DNA from: an uncultured Limosilactobacillus sp.
Lineage (GTDB): Bacteria > Bacillota > Bacilli > Lactobacillales > Lactobacillaceae
Assembly: GCF_934202235.1 (NCBI RefSeq)
Contig: NZ_CAKPXS010000005.1
Location: 1-51,803 of the forward strand
Direction of reading: 5' to 3'
Length of the DNA stretch: 51,803 nucleotides
The position numbers and the translations under genes are program-made. This document shows positions 41,162 through 49,216 of the stretch, piece by piece (the stretch's first letter is position 1; every line of letters starts with the position of its first letter). The notes below the pieces were generated by a model, which searched no databases, was not told the origin of the DNA, and worked only from the letters and a program-made list of their open reading frames with translations.

Positions 41162-41715
41162 TCCGCTGCCTCCTTTGCCGCACGGTTAACAACCGTCGCA
41201 AAATGACTGAACTCGTCAACACACTGTTCGAGAAACTTCACCGTCCCGCTATCCTTCAGGTTACCATCGTCATCAAAGGCCTGACGGCAGTTGCCCAGGA
41301 AGAATTCTTCACCGGAAAAGACTACCGCTTGGATACCTGGCGACAAAAGGATGTCGCGCACGTGAATTTGCGAACGGGCGCCGCCCTGCACGTGAGTAGA
41401 GGCCCCAACGAGCATCACTGGCTTGTGGTGTAACGGGTGAACACTAGCAGAGAGCCATTCAATGACACTCTTCAGCGTCGAAGTTACCGAGTGGTTGTAC
41501 TCGGGACAGGCAATAATCACAGCGTCAGCTGCGTTGATCTCGTCCGTTAATTTTTGCAGACTGGCCGGGAGCTTTTGATCCTCATTAAACAGCGGCAGCC
41601 CCCGCGCACTGGTGACTGACATCTCTAGGTCAGGAAAGTGTTTCTTCATGTAATTGAGCAGCATTAAGTTGTAAGAATGCGGTGCGCTAGATCCGCCAAT
41701 AGCGACTACTTTCAC
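41158..41715 (-). CDS. NADPH-dependent FMN reductase family protein
   Basis: 185 aa from GTG 41715, with GAAAGGAG 9 nt upstream; an ATG 14 codons earlier has no ribosome site. Flavodoxin-like fold: AIGGSSAPHSYNLMLL binds FMN phosphate, IIACPEYNHSVTSTLKSVIEW is the conserved EYN motif. About 40 percent similar by eye to the N-terminal domain of its downstream partner, so probably a tandem duplication where only one copy gained the PAS part. Confidence 0.9.
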   Translation of the reverse strand: MKVVAIGGSSAPHSYNLMLLNYMKKHFPDLEMSVTSARGLPLFNEDQKLPASLQKLTDEINAADAVIIACPEYNHSVTSTLKSVIEWLSASVHPLHHKPVMLVGASTHVQGGARSQIHVRDILLSPGIQAVVFSGEEFFLGNCRQAFDDDGNLKDSGTVKFLEQCVDEFSHFATVVNRAAKEAAE

Positions 41716-41922
41716 CTCATCAGGCTCCTTTCTCAGATCATTAAGTTTCAGTGGCAAAAAAGGTTATTACATTGTCATTTATTATACAACGTTGCCCTGC
41801 TTTATTCACCGCTCAATCGGCGGTGTGAAACGGTTTACTCTGTCTTTTTAGCAGAGTATGTTAAGATATGTGAGTTAGTAAACGACGGGTTCGCCCGTCT
41901 GCCAAAAAGATGGGAGAAATTT

Positions 41923-43341
41923 ATGAGAGAACAGCGTCATTACTACCGCCGACAAAGCAAACGGCCCAAAACAACCGCTCCAGTAGCAGCCATTGGTGAC
42001 CGGGTTCCACTGACAATTCGCAAGCTTGGTGTCAACGGTCAGGGGATTGGCTACTTCAAGCACAAGGTGTGCTTTGTCCCTGGTGCCCTCCCCGGCGAAG
42101 TCGTTGTCGCGACCATCACGAAAGTTCACCCCCGTTACTTAGAGGGGCGGATTCACCGGCTACGTCAAACCAGCAAATACCGGGTTGAACCCCGCGACAG
42201 TTATGCCGGCATTGCCGGCGGCTTTGAGTTAGAAAACCTCGCTTATGAGCAGCAGCTTCAGTTTAAACGTCAAGTCGTCTTTGATGCCCTCAATAAGTAC
42301 AAGCCGCACGCTTACAAAAAGTTCGCCGTCAAGCCGACACTCCCTTCGCCAAAACAGTATGGTTACCGTAACAAGGCCCAGTTCCAGGTCCGTGAAGTTG
42401 ACGGTCACATTGCTGCTGGTTTATACAAGGCCAACAGCCATGACCTTGTCGAGATGAAGGACTGTGCTGTTCAAATGCCGACAACGATGAAAGTTATCCG
42501 CACGGTCACCCAGCTGATTGAGGAGTTACACATCCCGGTTTATGATGAAGCTAACCATAGCGGGATTATTAAGACCGTCGTGGTCCGCGAAGCCAAGGAA
42601 AGTGGTCAGTGCCAGTTAACCTTGATTACCAATACTCCCAAGTTGATCCATAAGCACCAGCTCATTACCCAAATCCAGCAACAGTTGCCGTCCGTCGTTT
42701 CCATCATGCAAAACGTCAACCCGGGAGATACGCCGCTCATTTGGGGAAATCAGATGATTCACTTGGCGGGAGACGAATACTTGACCGAATCGCTAATGGG
42801 CCTTGACTTCCGCCTTTCTGCCCGTTCATTTCTTCAGCTCAACCCCTACCAGACTGAAACGTTGTATGAAGAAGCCGCCAAGGCCTTGGAACTCAACTCT
42901 CACGATGTTTTAATTGATGCCTACGCCGGTGTTGGGACTATCGGTCTCTCGTTGGTCAGCCGGGTCAAGCAGGTTTACGGGATGGAAACAATTCCCGAAG
43001 CGGTTGCTGATGCTAATGCCAATGCCCAGTTAAACGGCATCAATAACGCCACCTACGAGGTGGGGGCTGCTGAAGACCTCCTCCCCCAGTGGCAAAGCGA
43101 AGGTCGAGAATTTACCGCGCTCGTCGTCGACCCGCCACGGACAGGACTGGACCGCCAGTTAATTAACACGATCCTGAAAGTCAAGCCGGCCAAGCTGGCC
43201 TACGTTTCTTGTGATATGGCAACACTGGCTCGCGACCTGACCCAGTTAACACGCGCTTACCGGGTTGAGTATATCCAACCGGTCGACATGATGCCGCAAA
43301 CACCGCGCTGTGAAGCGGTCGTTAAGTTGCGTCGGCGGTAG
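41923..43341 (+). CDS. rlmD: 23S rRNA (uracil-C5)-methyltransferase, RlmD/RlmCD type
   Basis: 472 aa from ATG 41923, with GGGAGAAA upstream; the frame runs 82 codons further without a start signal. N-terminal TRAM domain (about 20-82), SAM-binding DAYAGVGTIGLSLVSRV, catalytic VDPPRTGLDRQL and YVSCDMATLARDL (nucleophile Cys). The iron-sulfur cluster motif is degenerate: at the site of CxxxxxCxxC it reads DSYAGIAGGF (D92, A98, F101), while the later Cys in DCAVQMP remains. Methylates U747 and/or U1939; which one is not clear. Confidence 0.92.
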   Translation: MREQRHYYRRQSKRPKTTAPVAAIGDRVPLTIRKLGVNGQGIGYFKHKVCFVPGALPGEVVVATITKVHPRYLEGRIHRLRQTSKYRVEPRDSYAGIAGGFELENLAYEQQLQFKRQVVFDALNKYKPHAYKKFAVKPTLPSPKQYGYRNKAQFQVREVDGHIAAGLYKANSHDLVEMKDCAVQMPTTMKVIRTVTQLIEELHIPVYDEANHSGIIKTVVVREAKESGQCQLTLITNTPKLIHKHQLITQIQQQLPSVVSIMQNVNPGDTPLIWGNQMIHLAGDEYLTESLMGLDFRLSARSFLQLNPYQTETLYEEAAKALELNSHDVLIDAYAGVGTIGLSLVSRVKQVYGMETIPEAVADANANAQLNGINNATYEVGAAEDLLPQWQSEGREFTALVVDPPRTGLDRQLINTILKVKPAKLAYVSCDMATLARDLTQLTRAYRVEYIQPVDMMPQTPRCEAVVKLRRR

Positions 43342-43374
43342 TCGCACTCATTAGGCTGCTGGGGTTGGATATGT

Positions 43375-43380
43375 TACAAT
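43375..43380 (+). promoter_or_regulatory. Extended -10 promoter of small membrane gene
   Basis: TGTTACAAT: TACAAT -10 with the TGn extension. The -35 (TTAGGC) is weak. Located 28 bp before the ATG of the next gene. Confidence 0.5.
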
Positions 43381-43408
43381 ATTTACCGACACAAGAGGAG
43401 GAATTACG

Positions 43409-43840
43409 ATGCAAAACCCATTTAATAACCAGGATCCTAACGATCCCAACAATCCGTTTAACCAGTTACCCATTCCTCCTAACTACGCGAAAATTCGTAA
43501 CGAGCGCGGAGAGATTCGGATCGCCAAGGTCGGCATTTCCTGGACGACCTTTTTCTTTGGGCCGCTACCAGCCCTCTTTCGTGGTGACTGGTATAACTTC
43601 GCGATGATGGTGGTTTGGGATCTGATTTACGTGCTCGGCGCGCAAATGTTTCACCTAGGCATCTGGGCATCTTACCCGTGGCCAGGAATGGTCTTTACCT
43701 TAATCTATAACATGATGTACTTCCGTCACCTGATTGGTGCGAAAGACTTCTACGCTGCCGATGAACGGTCAGAAAAACTATTAGCGGCAGCTCACTACTT
43801 GCCGCGCAGCTATCAGAATCACTTTGGTGATAACGATTAA
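43409..43840 (+). CDS. DUF2628-like small membrane protein
   Basis: 143 aa. An Asn/Pro/Asp-rich N-terminus (NNQDPNDPNNPFNQLP), then a WTTFFFGPLPALFRGDW segment typical of DUF2628-like proteins, two or three membrane helices (about 62-110) and a charged C-terminus. GAGGAGG precedes the ATG. Function unknown. Its 3' end runs directly into a palindromic repeat element. Confidence 0.7.
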   Translation: MQNPFNNQDPNDPNNPFNQLPIPPNYAKIRNERGEIRIAKVGISWTTFFFGPLPALFRGDWYNFAMMVVWDLIYVLGAQMFHLGIWASYPWPGMVFTLIYNMMYFRHLIGAKDFYAADERSEKLLAAAHYLPRSYQNHFGDND

Positions 43841-43852
43841 TTAAACCAACAT

Positions 43853-44014
43853 AAAAAGGGAGCGTGACAGAAGTCATTTATGACTTCGTAGTCACGCCCC
43901 AGCGAGCAACAATAGGCCCCTAGCGTTCGGCTTTGCCAGAACGTTAGGGGCCATTGTTGTACCGCCTGTTAACTTTTAGTGTAGATAAGGGAGCTTATGT
44001 CACAGCCCCTTTTT
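43853..44014. repeat. Composite palindromic intergenic repeat (MITE-like), also a terminator
   Basis: Outer inverted repeats AAAAAGGG...GTGACAgAAG (43853-43873) and CTTaTGTCAC...CCCCTTTTT match over 17 of 21 positions. Inside are hairpin A, GCGTGAC/GTCACGC with inner AAGTCA/TGACTT (43862-43897), and hairpin B, AACAAT.GGCCCCTA..CGTTC pairing with its partner (43908-43958). It fills the gap between two convergent genes. The design is like the dispersed palindromic repeats of lactobacilli. Confidence 0.7.
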
Positions 44015-44028
44015 GCTTTGAGAAATCA

Positions 44029-44742
44029 TTAGTCGCGGCGAAGTTGCAGCCGCTTACTGCAGAAGTAGGATAACCAGAGGGTAAAGAGAATCCATAAGGC
44101 ATAAATGACCCAGCCAACAATTGAGATTCCCGTTGTCCCCATTCTACTGAGGTTCATAACCAGGTTTTCCCAGAAGCTCGCGGTATGAATGACTAGTTGC
44201 GCCATCAACATTACAAAGGCAACAAAACCAGCAATCAAGGCACAGACTAAAATGATCTTCCCGCGACGGTTGAAGAGCGCGAACATCGACCCCAGGGCGT
44301 TGAAACTCAATGCGAAGAAGAGCAACGTGAGTAGGACGTACCACGGGTTGAAGATCGTCGTATGATCCAGGCGACTGCTACAAAAGTCTGCTATCATCCA
44401 GAAAATCCAGCTAGCAAGGATCCCAATAGCGAGGGTTGCGAGGTGGGCCTTCCACATTGTTTCACGTGAAACACCGCCATGAATCGCCATTTTGAATTCC
44501 GAGTACTGGGCGACAAAGGCGTAGGCAAAGGTTGCCAGGATCGTTACCCCTTCAATTGTTTGGAGGATCTGGACGCCCAGTGCGCCCCAGCCACCGGTAG
44601 CTCCTTCCATGCTAAAGCCATGGGTAAACAGGCCAATCACCACAAATAAGAGGTTGAAGCCGATCAGCCAAATCAGGAACCATTTGATAAAAATCCCCCA
44701 ACTCAGCAAGTTATAGGTCACTAGTGATTTTGTTTTACGCAT
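44029..44742 (-). CDS. ABC transporter permease, six-helix type
   Basis: 237 aa from ATG 44742, with GGGGGC 6 nt upstream. Six hydrophobic segments, with no substrate-binding protein nearby, matching export-type permeases of the YtrA/BcrAB-like cassettes. It overlaps the ATPase gene by 8 bp. A perfect parS site lies within its coding sequence at 44458-44473. Substrate unknown; antibiotic or envelope stress export is a common role in this family. Confidence 0.82.
   Translation of the reverse strand: MRKTKSLVTYNLLSWGIFIKWFLIWLIGFNLLFVVIGLFTHGFSMEGATGGWGALGVQILQTIEGVTILATFAYAFVAQYSEFKMAIHGGVSRETMWKAHLATLAIGILASWIFWMIADFCSSRLDHTTIFNPWYVLLTLLFFALSFNALGSMFALFNRRGKIILVCALIAGFVAFVMLMAQLVIHTASFWENLVMNLSRMGTTGISIVGWVIYALWILFTLWLSYFCSKRLQLRRD
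44458..44473. promoter_or_regulatory. parS centromere site
   Basis: TGTTTCACGTGAAACA, identical to the 16-bp parS consensus bound by ParB/Spo0J. It lies inside a permease gene, as many parS sites do. Indicates that this window is in the origin region. Confidence 0.92.
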
Positions 44743-45622
44743 TTTGAAGCCCCCGATCATTAGTAATGTACATGAAGAGATGTTGTAGGTCGTAGTGTTC
44801 GACCTTGACGGTATCCGGAATTTCCTGCCGGTCGTTTAACTTGCCAAAAACATAGGCCGTTTTAATATTAGCAAGGGTCTGGTGGTGAATTACCCGCAGG
44901 TCGTGAATGTATTCGTCAACCGCCTTCACCGGCCCGGAAACTAAGAAACACTGGTCTAATAGTGCATCCGTTGGTTGGTCCACCTCAATCCGGCCCTCAT
45001 CCAACACGAGGACGTGTTCGACGAGCTGGTCAATTTCATCAATTAAGTGGGTTGAAATCACAAACGTCCGTGGCCGCTGACTGTACGATTTCAGTAGTTC
45101 CTGATAGAACCGGTCACGGTGGTTGGCATCCAGCCCTAACACAGGTTCATCCAGGAAAACGTAGTCAACCGGCAGGCAGAGCGCCAGGATTAATTTACCC
45201 ATCGTTTTTTGACCGGTGGATAACTTGGAGTAGGCAACATCTAATGAAATACCAAATTCATTAGCCAACTGGCCGGCGGTATCCCAATCAAAGCCGCCAT
45301 AAAGTGATTCGTTCGTCTTGAAAATGTCTTTAAGCTTGAGGTAGCGCTGGAACATCACATTATCCAGCGATGATTCACTACTCATCAGGTAAATCTTGCC
45401 CAGCAGTGCATCGTTATCCTTGATCGGCTGGTCACCCATTTTAATGGTCCCCTGGTCAGCCCGCAGCGCGTCAATCATGATGGAGAGCAGCGTTGACTTA
45501 CCCGCCCCGTTGCGGCCTAACAAGGCATAAATCTTATTTGGCGCCAAGTCAAAGCTAACATCCTTTAATACCTGGTTCTTTCCGAAATGCTTTGCCACGT
45601 GACTAATTTTCAGCATGTCCAT
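44735..45622 (-). CDS. ABC transporter ATP-binding protein
   Basis: 295 aa. Walker A LLGRNGAGKSTLLSIM near residue 35, signature LSTGQKTMGKL (variant of LSGGQ), Walker B YVFLDEPVLGLDANHRDRF, and His switch VISTHLIDEIDQL. The last ~80 residues are an extra C-terminal domain. It overlaps the GntR gene by 20 bp. Cognate of the permease below. Confidence 0.93.
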   Translation of the reverse strand: MDMLKISHVAKHFGKNQVLKDVSFDLAPNKIYALLGRNGAGKSTLLSIMIDALRADQGTIKMGDQPIKDNDALLGKIYLMSSESSLDNVMFQRYLKLKDIFKTNESLYGGFDWDTAGQLANEFGISLDVAYSKLSTGQKTMGKLILALCLPVDYVFLDEPVLGLDANHRDRFYQELLKSYSQRPRTFVISTHLIDEIDQLVEHVLVLDEGRIEVDQPTDALLDQCFLVSGPVKAVDEYIHDLRVIHHQTLANIKTAYVFGKLNDRQEIPDTVKVEHYDLQHLFMYITNDRGLQNA

Positions 45623-45989
45623 CTTCTTCGTACCCCCTCTTAATCAAGCCAATCAACCGCTCCTCACTGAGGTTCAGTTTGCGGGCTTCATCAACTACAT
45701 TAACAACGTACTCGTCATAAAAACTCTTCCGTCGTTCTTCAACCACCTGGGCGTGAGCCCCCTTGCTAACAAAGGTTCCCATCCCGCGATGTTTTTCTAA
45801 CAGCCCCGCATCCACCAGCAGGTTCATCCCCTTCAAGACTGTCGCTGGGTTAATATGTAATTCTCGCGAAAGTTCATTAGTCGACGGAATTTGACTCCCT
45901 TCTTTGAACCCGCCAGTAAAAATCATTTCTTCCAGTTGTGCCGCAATCTGCTGATAGATTGGCGACGTTTGATCAAAACTAAAGTGCAC
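45603..45989 (-). CDS. GntR family regulator, YtrA subfamily
   Basis: 128 aa from GTG 45989, with GGAGGT 7 nt upstream; the frame continues 13 codons earlier without a ribosome site. N-terminal winged helix: QTSPIYQQIAAQLEEMI, SQIPSTNELSRELHINPATVLKGMNLL, RGMGTFVS. The short C-terminus without effector domain is YtrA type. Probably represses its own ABC operon. Confidence 0.92.
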   Translation of the reverse strand: MHFSFDQTSPIYQQIAAQLEEMIFTGGFKEGSQIPSTNELSRELHINPATVLKGMNLLVDAGLLEKHRGMGTFVSKGAHAQVVEERRKSFYDEYVVNVVDEARKLNLSEERLIGLIKRGYEEDGHAEN

Positions 45990-46033
45990 GGCTGCCACCT
46001 CCTCACTTATTCGGTTAGTTACTTGCATAATTA

Positions 46034-46061
46034 ACTATATCACTTTTCTTTTTCCTGTCAA
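46034..46061 (-). promoter_or_regulatory. Promoter of the GntR/ABC operon
   Basis: Minus strand: -35 TTGACA (46056-46061), 16-bp spacer, -10 TATAGT (46034-46039). About 45 bp before the GntR start. Confidence 0.7.
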
Positions 46062-46066
46062 CATCA

Positions 46067-46103
46067 AAAACCGCCAATCCGTTAAAAACGAATTGACGGT
46101 TTT
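46067..46103 (-). terminator. Terminator of the pyr operon
   Basis: Minus strand: AAAACCGTCAATTCG-7 nt-CGGATTGGCGGTTTT, 15-bp stem with two imperfections, followed by T. Ends pyrR-pyrD-pyrFE. Confidence 0.8.
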
Positions 46104-46123
46104 AGTGTGATGGTTAATCAAAA

Positions 46124-47527
46124 TTAGTGAGCATCTGACCAGGCTTGGGGATCCTGACGCCAGGCATGTAGTGACTGCCGTTCATCACTGGAAATTAGTT
46201 GTTGTGCTTCTGCTGTTTCAATCAGCTTGGTGTAGTTGGTGACCGAATGGTAGGTCAAGCCCGCCGCCTTGAAATTGGCAGTGGCAGCTGGCAGTTGGTA
46301 AGTGAAGACGGAAACGATACCGATTACCTCCCCGCCGGCCTTGCGGACTGCATTCACAGCCTTGAGAACAGACCCGCCAGTGGAAATCAGGTCATCGATC
46401 ACAACGACCTTTTGCCCTGGCTTGAGCACCCCTTCCAGCTGCTTCCCGCGCCCATGATCCTTTGGCTTCGAGCGAACGTAAATCAGTGGGAGGTTCAACT
46501 CGTCTGCTACCCACGAGGCGTGAGGGATCCCGGCCGTCGCGGTCCCAGCGATTACTTCAGCAGCGTTAAAGTAACGGCTAATTAACGCCGCCATGCCGCG
46601 GAAGATATGACGCCGTACCGCTGGATAAGATATTGTTAGGCGGTTATCCGTGTAAATCGGTGAATGAAGCCCACTGGCCCAGGTAAAGGGCTGGCTAGGG
46701 TGAAGCGTGACGGCCTTAATGTTCAACAAGTCGGCAGCCACCTGCGCCGCTACCTGATCATCCCTGGCAGTGGTTTCCATCCCCGCAGGGACTTCGGCAG
46801 GATCACCAGCCAGGAACTGGTCACGGATCTGCTGGTAGGCTCCTACCGGATTTGCGGCCCGGGTAATTGGTCGGCCAACAACAATCCCGTTGCTGCCTAA
46901 GTCATGAGCCTGCGCGGGGGTCACTACCCGTTTTTGGTCATCATGGACATTCTGGTTGGGCCGAATTCCCGGGGTGATGCAAAGGAAGTCATCACCAACG
47001 ACTTCCCTGATTGCCTGCACTTCTTTAGCGGAGCAGACGACTCCGGGTAGCCCACACTTTTTAGCAAGCCGGGCGTAATTCTGAACAGATTCGATAAGGC
47101 TCAGGTCAACATACTGTTCGTCGTGGAGAATCGTTTCGTCAATCGAGGTCAACTGAGTAATGGCCAGGAGGTGAGGTACTTTCACCCCTGCCTGTACCGC
47201 CCCTTCCTTCAAACCGGCCAACCCGGCCTTCAACATCTCACTGCCGCCTGCAGCCTGGATAGTCGTCAAGGCAACACCAAGTTTCCCAACGGCGACCATT
47301 GCCCGCTTCACGGTATTTGGAATGTCATGGAGCTTGAGGTCCAAGAAAACAGCAAAGCCCCGTGCCTGTGCTTCGCGAACGATTTCCGGACCGTAGCCGT
47401 AATAAAGTTCCATCCCGATTTTCACAATCGGGCGGGTCTGCGGGTCAACGGCTAACTTATCTAACAGTGAAGTAGCTTCTTCTTTCGTTGCCACATCAAT
47501 GGCAACAATTGGTTCAAAACGGCGCAT
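46124..47527 (-). CDS. pyrFE: Fused orotidine-5-phosphate decarboxylase / orotate phosphoribosyltransferase
   Basis: 467 aa in a single frame. Residues 1 to about 238 are OMP decarboxylase (PIVAIDVATKEE; catalytic FLDLKLHDIPNTVKRA at about 62-75; GIRPNQNVHDDQKRV; GIVVGRPITRA). After a ~20-residue linker, about 259-467 is orotate phosphoribosyltransferase (KAVTLHPSQPFTWASGLHSP; GTATAGIPHA; PRPP loop VVVIDDLISTGGSV at 374-387). The order is opposite to eukaryotic UMP synthase. An in-frame ATG at 46780 in the linker has no spaced ribosome site. Starts at TAATG with the pyrD stop, GGAGGT 9 nt upstream. Catalyses the last two steps to UMP. Confidence 0.93.
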   Translation of the reverse strand: MRRFEPIVAIDVATKEEATSLLDKLAVDPQTRPIVKIGMELYYGYGPEIVREAQARGFAVFLDLKLHDIPNTVKRAMVAVGKLGVALTTIQAAGGSEMLKAGLAGLKEGAVQAGVKVPHLLAITQLTSIDETILHDEQYVDLSLIESVQNYARLAKKCGLPGVVCSAKEVQAIREVVGDDFLCITPGIRPNQNVHDDQKRVVTPAQAHDLGSNGIVVGRPITRAANPVGAYQQIRDQFLAGDPAEVPAGMETTARDDQVAAQVAADLLNIKAVTLHPSQPFTWASGLHSPIYTDNRLTISYPAVRRHIFRGMAALISRYFNAAEVIAGTATAGIPHASWVADELNLPLIYVRSKPKDHGRGKQLEGVLKPGQKVVVIDDLISTGGSVLKAVNAVRKAGGEVIGIVSVFTYQLPAATANFKAAGLTYHSVTNYTKLIETAEAQQLISSDERQSLHAWRQDPQAWSDAH

Positions 47528-48447
47528 TAGAACTTTACCTCCCATAAATCAGTTAACTTGTTAATTCCATAGTGGTCCATTACCGTCGGCAGTTCAGCGA
47601 TGATCTTCGGGCAAGTCAGTGGGTCGTGGAAACTGGCTGAACCGACTTCGACGGCGTTGGCGCCGGCCATCATCATTTCTAAGACGTCCTCAGCGCTTTC
47701 AACCCCACCAACACCGATAATCGGAATATCGGAAACCGCCCGTACTTGGTGGATCATCCGGAGAGCGATCGGCTTAATCGCGTGCCCTGATAACCCACCG
47801 GTAACGTTGCTCAGCACTGGCTTGCGAGTCCGTAAGTTAATTGCTAACCCAGTTAACGTATTGATCATCGTCAAACCGGCAGCCCCGCCCCGTTCAGCCG
47901 CCTGGGCAATTGGCACAATGTCGGTAATGTTTGGCGTTAGCTTAACGTACAATGGCACCTTGCAGACAGCAACACAAGCTCTTGTCAGGCGTTCGATTAC
48001 TTCTGGGTCGGTACCCATGGCCAAACCACCGTGCTTAACGTTCGGGCAGGAAACGTTGAGCTCAATGGCGTTAACGAATGGTGACTGGCTCATTTCATGA
48101 ACCACCTCAACGTACTCCTCTTCGGAAAAACCAGCTGCACTGCCGATCACCGGCAAGTTAGGATAGTTGACCCCCAGCCAGGGGAGTTTTTCTGCCACGA
48201 GGTTCTTGACCCCGACGTTGTTAAGTCCGTTGGCGTTTAACCAGCCGGCCGTTGTTTCACAAGTTCGCGGTTTCGGGTTTCCTTTGCGTGGCTGAGCGGT
48301 GGTCGACTTCAAAACCAATGATCCCAGGACGTTCAAATTATATTGCTTGGCAATTTCTTGCCCGTACCAGCAACAACCACTCGACGGGATCACCGGGTTC
48401 TTGAGTTTAAGACCTGGCAACTCAACTGCTAACCGTTCGTTTTGCAT
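47527..48447 (-). CDS. pyrD: Dihydroorotate dehydrogenase, class 1B catalytic subunit
   Basis: 306 aa from ATG 48447 with GGAAAGGAAG upstream; the frame extends 25 codons into the attenuator. FMN-dependent oxidation of dihydroorotate to orotate. Catalytic Cys134 in ELNVSCPN, SSGCCWYGQEIAK, and VTGGLSGHAIKPIALRM are class 1B style. This class normally needs the PyrK electron-transfer subunit, which is not in this window. Between pyrR (via an attenuator) and pyrFE (overlapping). Confidence 0.93.
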   Translation of the reverse strand: MQNERLAVELPGLKLKNPVIPSSGCCWYGQEIAKQYNLNVLGSLVLKSTTAQPRKGNPKPRTCETTAGWLNANGLNNVGVKNLVAEKLPWLGVNYPNLPVIGSAAGFSEEEYVEVVHEMSQSPFVNAIELNVSCPNVKHGGLAMGTDPEVIERLTRACVAVCKVPLYVKLTPNITDIVPIAQAAERGGAAGLTMINTLTGLAINLRTRKPVLSNVTGGLSGHAIKPIALRMIHQVRAVSDIPIIGVGGVESAEDVLEMMMAGANAVEVGSASFHDPLTCPKIIAELPTVMDHYGINKLTDLWEVKF

Positions 48448-48473
48448 TTTTCTTCCTTTCCGTGGACAACCCA

Positions 48474-48546
48474 CAAAAAAACACCAGTCTACCCCGGGTA
48501 AACTGATGTCAAAAAAGCACACCGTTTTGCCCTCTCTGGGGTCAGT
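48474..48546 (-). promoter_or_regulatory. PyrR attenuator between pyrR and pyrD
   Basis: Minus strand: PyrR-binding loop with CCAGAGAGG (48528-48546), then terminator ACATCAGTTTACCC pairing with its partner (48481-48509), then T7. High UMP with PyrR would promote termination before pyrD. Confidence 0.9.
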
Positions 48547-48562
48547 TAAATGGTTTTGCTAA

Positions 48563-49093
48563 TTATTCAATTGAAATTCCTTCGTGACCGTCGTATTCCT
48601 CAACTGCCACGTGAACCGTTTCGTTCGTCGACGTCGGAATGTTTTTCCCAACGAAGTCCGGCCGAATTGGCAATTCACGGTGTCCCCGGTCAACTAAGAC
48701 TGCCAACGAAATTCGCTTGGGGCGGCCAATGTCCATCAATGCATCCAACGCCGCCCGGACAGTCCGGCCAGTAAAGAGGACGTCATCAACAAGAATCACG
48801 TGCTTATCCGTGATATCAACATCCAGGGTTGTCGTCTTCACTTCCGGTTCGCGGTGGTGGTCCGGACGGTGACGGTCATCCCGGTACAGGGTAATATCTA
48901 ATGAAGCCACCGGAACAGTTACGTCCTCCAGCTGTTTCATCCGGCTAGTAAGCCGTTTTGCCAGGTAAATTCCGCGGGTCTTAATACCAACAAAGACAAG
49001 GTTTTCAACCCCCTTGTTTTGTTCAATGATTTCATAAGTAATCCGCGTCAGTGCCCGCTGCATACTTGAACCATCAACAATTTCATGGGCCAT
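48563..49093 (-). CDS. pyrR: Bifunctional pyr operon regulator / uracil phosphoribosyltransferase PyrR
   Basis: 176 aa, normal length. RNA-binding attenuator protein that also has UPRTase activity. PRPP loop VILVDDVLFTGRTVRAALDAL, RNA-site RGHRELPIRPDFVGKNIPT, and IKTRGIYLAKRL are conserved. GGAGGAG precedes the ATG. First gene of the pyr operon, with a PyrR attenuator on each side. Confidence 0.97.
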   Translation of the reverse strand: MAHEIVDGSSMQRALTRITYEIIEQNKGVENLVFVGIKTRGIYLAKRLTSRMKQLEDVTVPVASLDITLYRDDRHRPDHHREPEVKTTTLDVDITDKHVILVDDVLFTGRTVRAALDALMDIGRPKRISLAVLVDRGHRELPIRPDFVGKNIPTSTNETVHVAVEEYDGHEGISIE

Positions 49094-49116
49094 GTTCGTT
49101 CACTCCTCCTCAAGTA

Positions 49117-49193
49117 GAAAAAACACCTTCCAGTCGTGTGCTGGAAGGTGGGTATTTCTAACGTTTAAGCATCCTTCTCAGCCTCACTGGACT
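49117..49193 (-). promoter_or_regulatory. PyrR attenuator in the pyrR leader
   Basis: Minus strand: canonical PyrR loop AGTCCAGTGAGGCTGAGAAGG-like segment (49173-49193), then terminator CACCTTCCAG-7 nt-CTGGAAGGTG (49124-49150) and T7. Confidence 0.93.
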
Positions 49194-49216
49194 AATTTAA
49201 AGGTTTGATTAGTCCT

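Noticed and set aside
41677..41922. 82-codon upstream extension of the RlmD frame
   Set aside because: It overlaps the divergent FMN reductase start and its promoter, has no ribosome site, and is outside the conserved TRAM domain. The ATG at 41923 has GGGAGAAA upstream.
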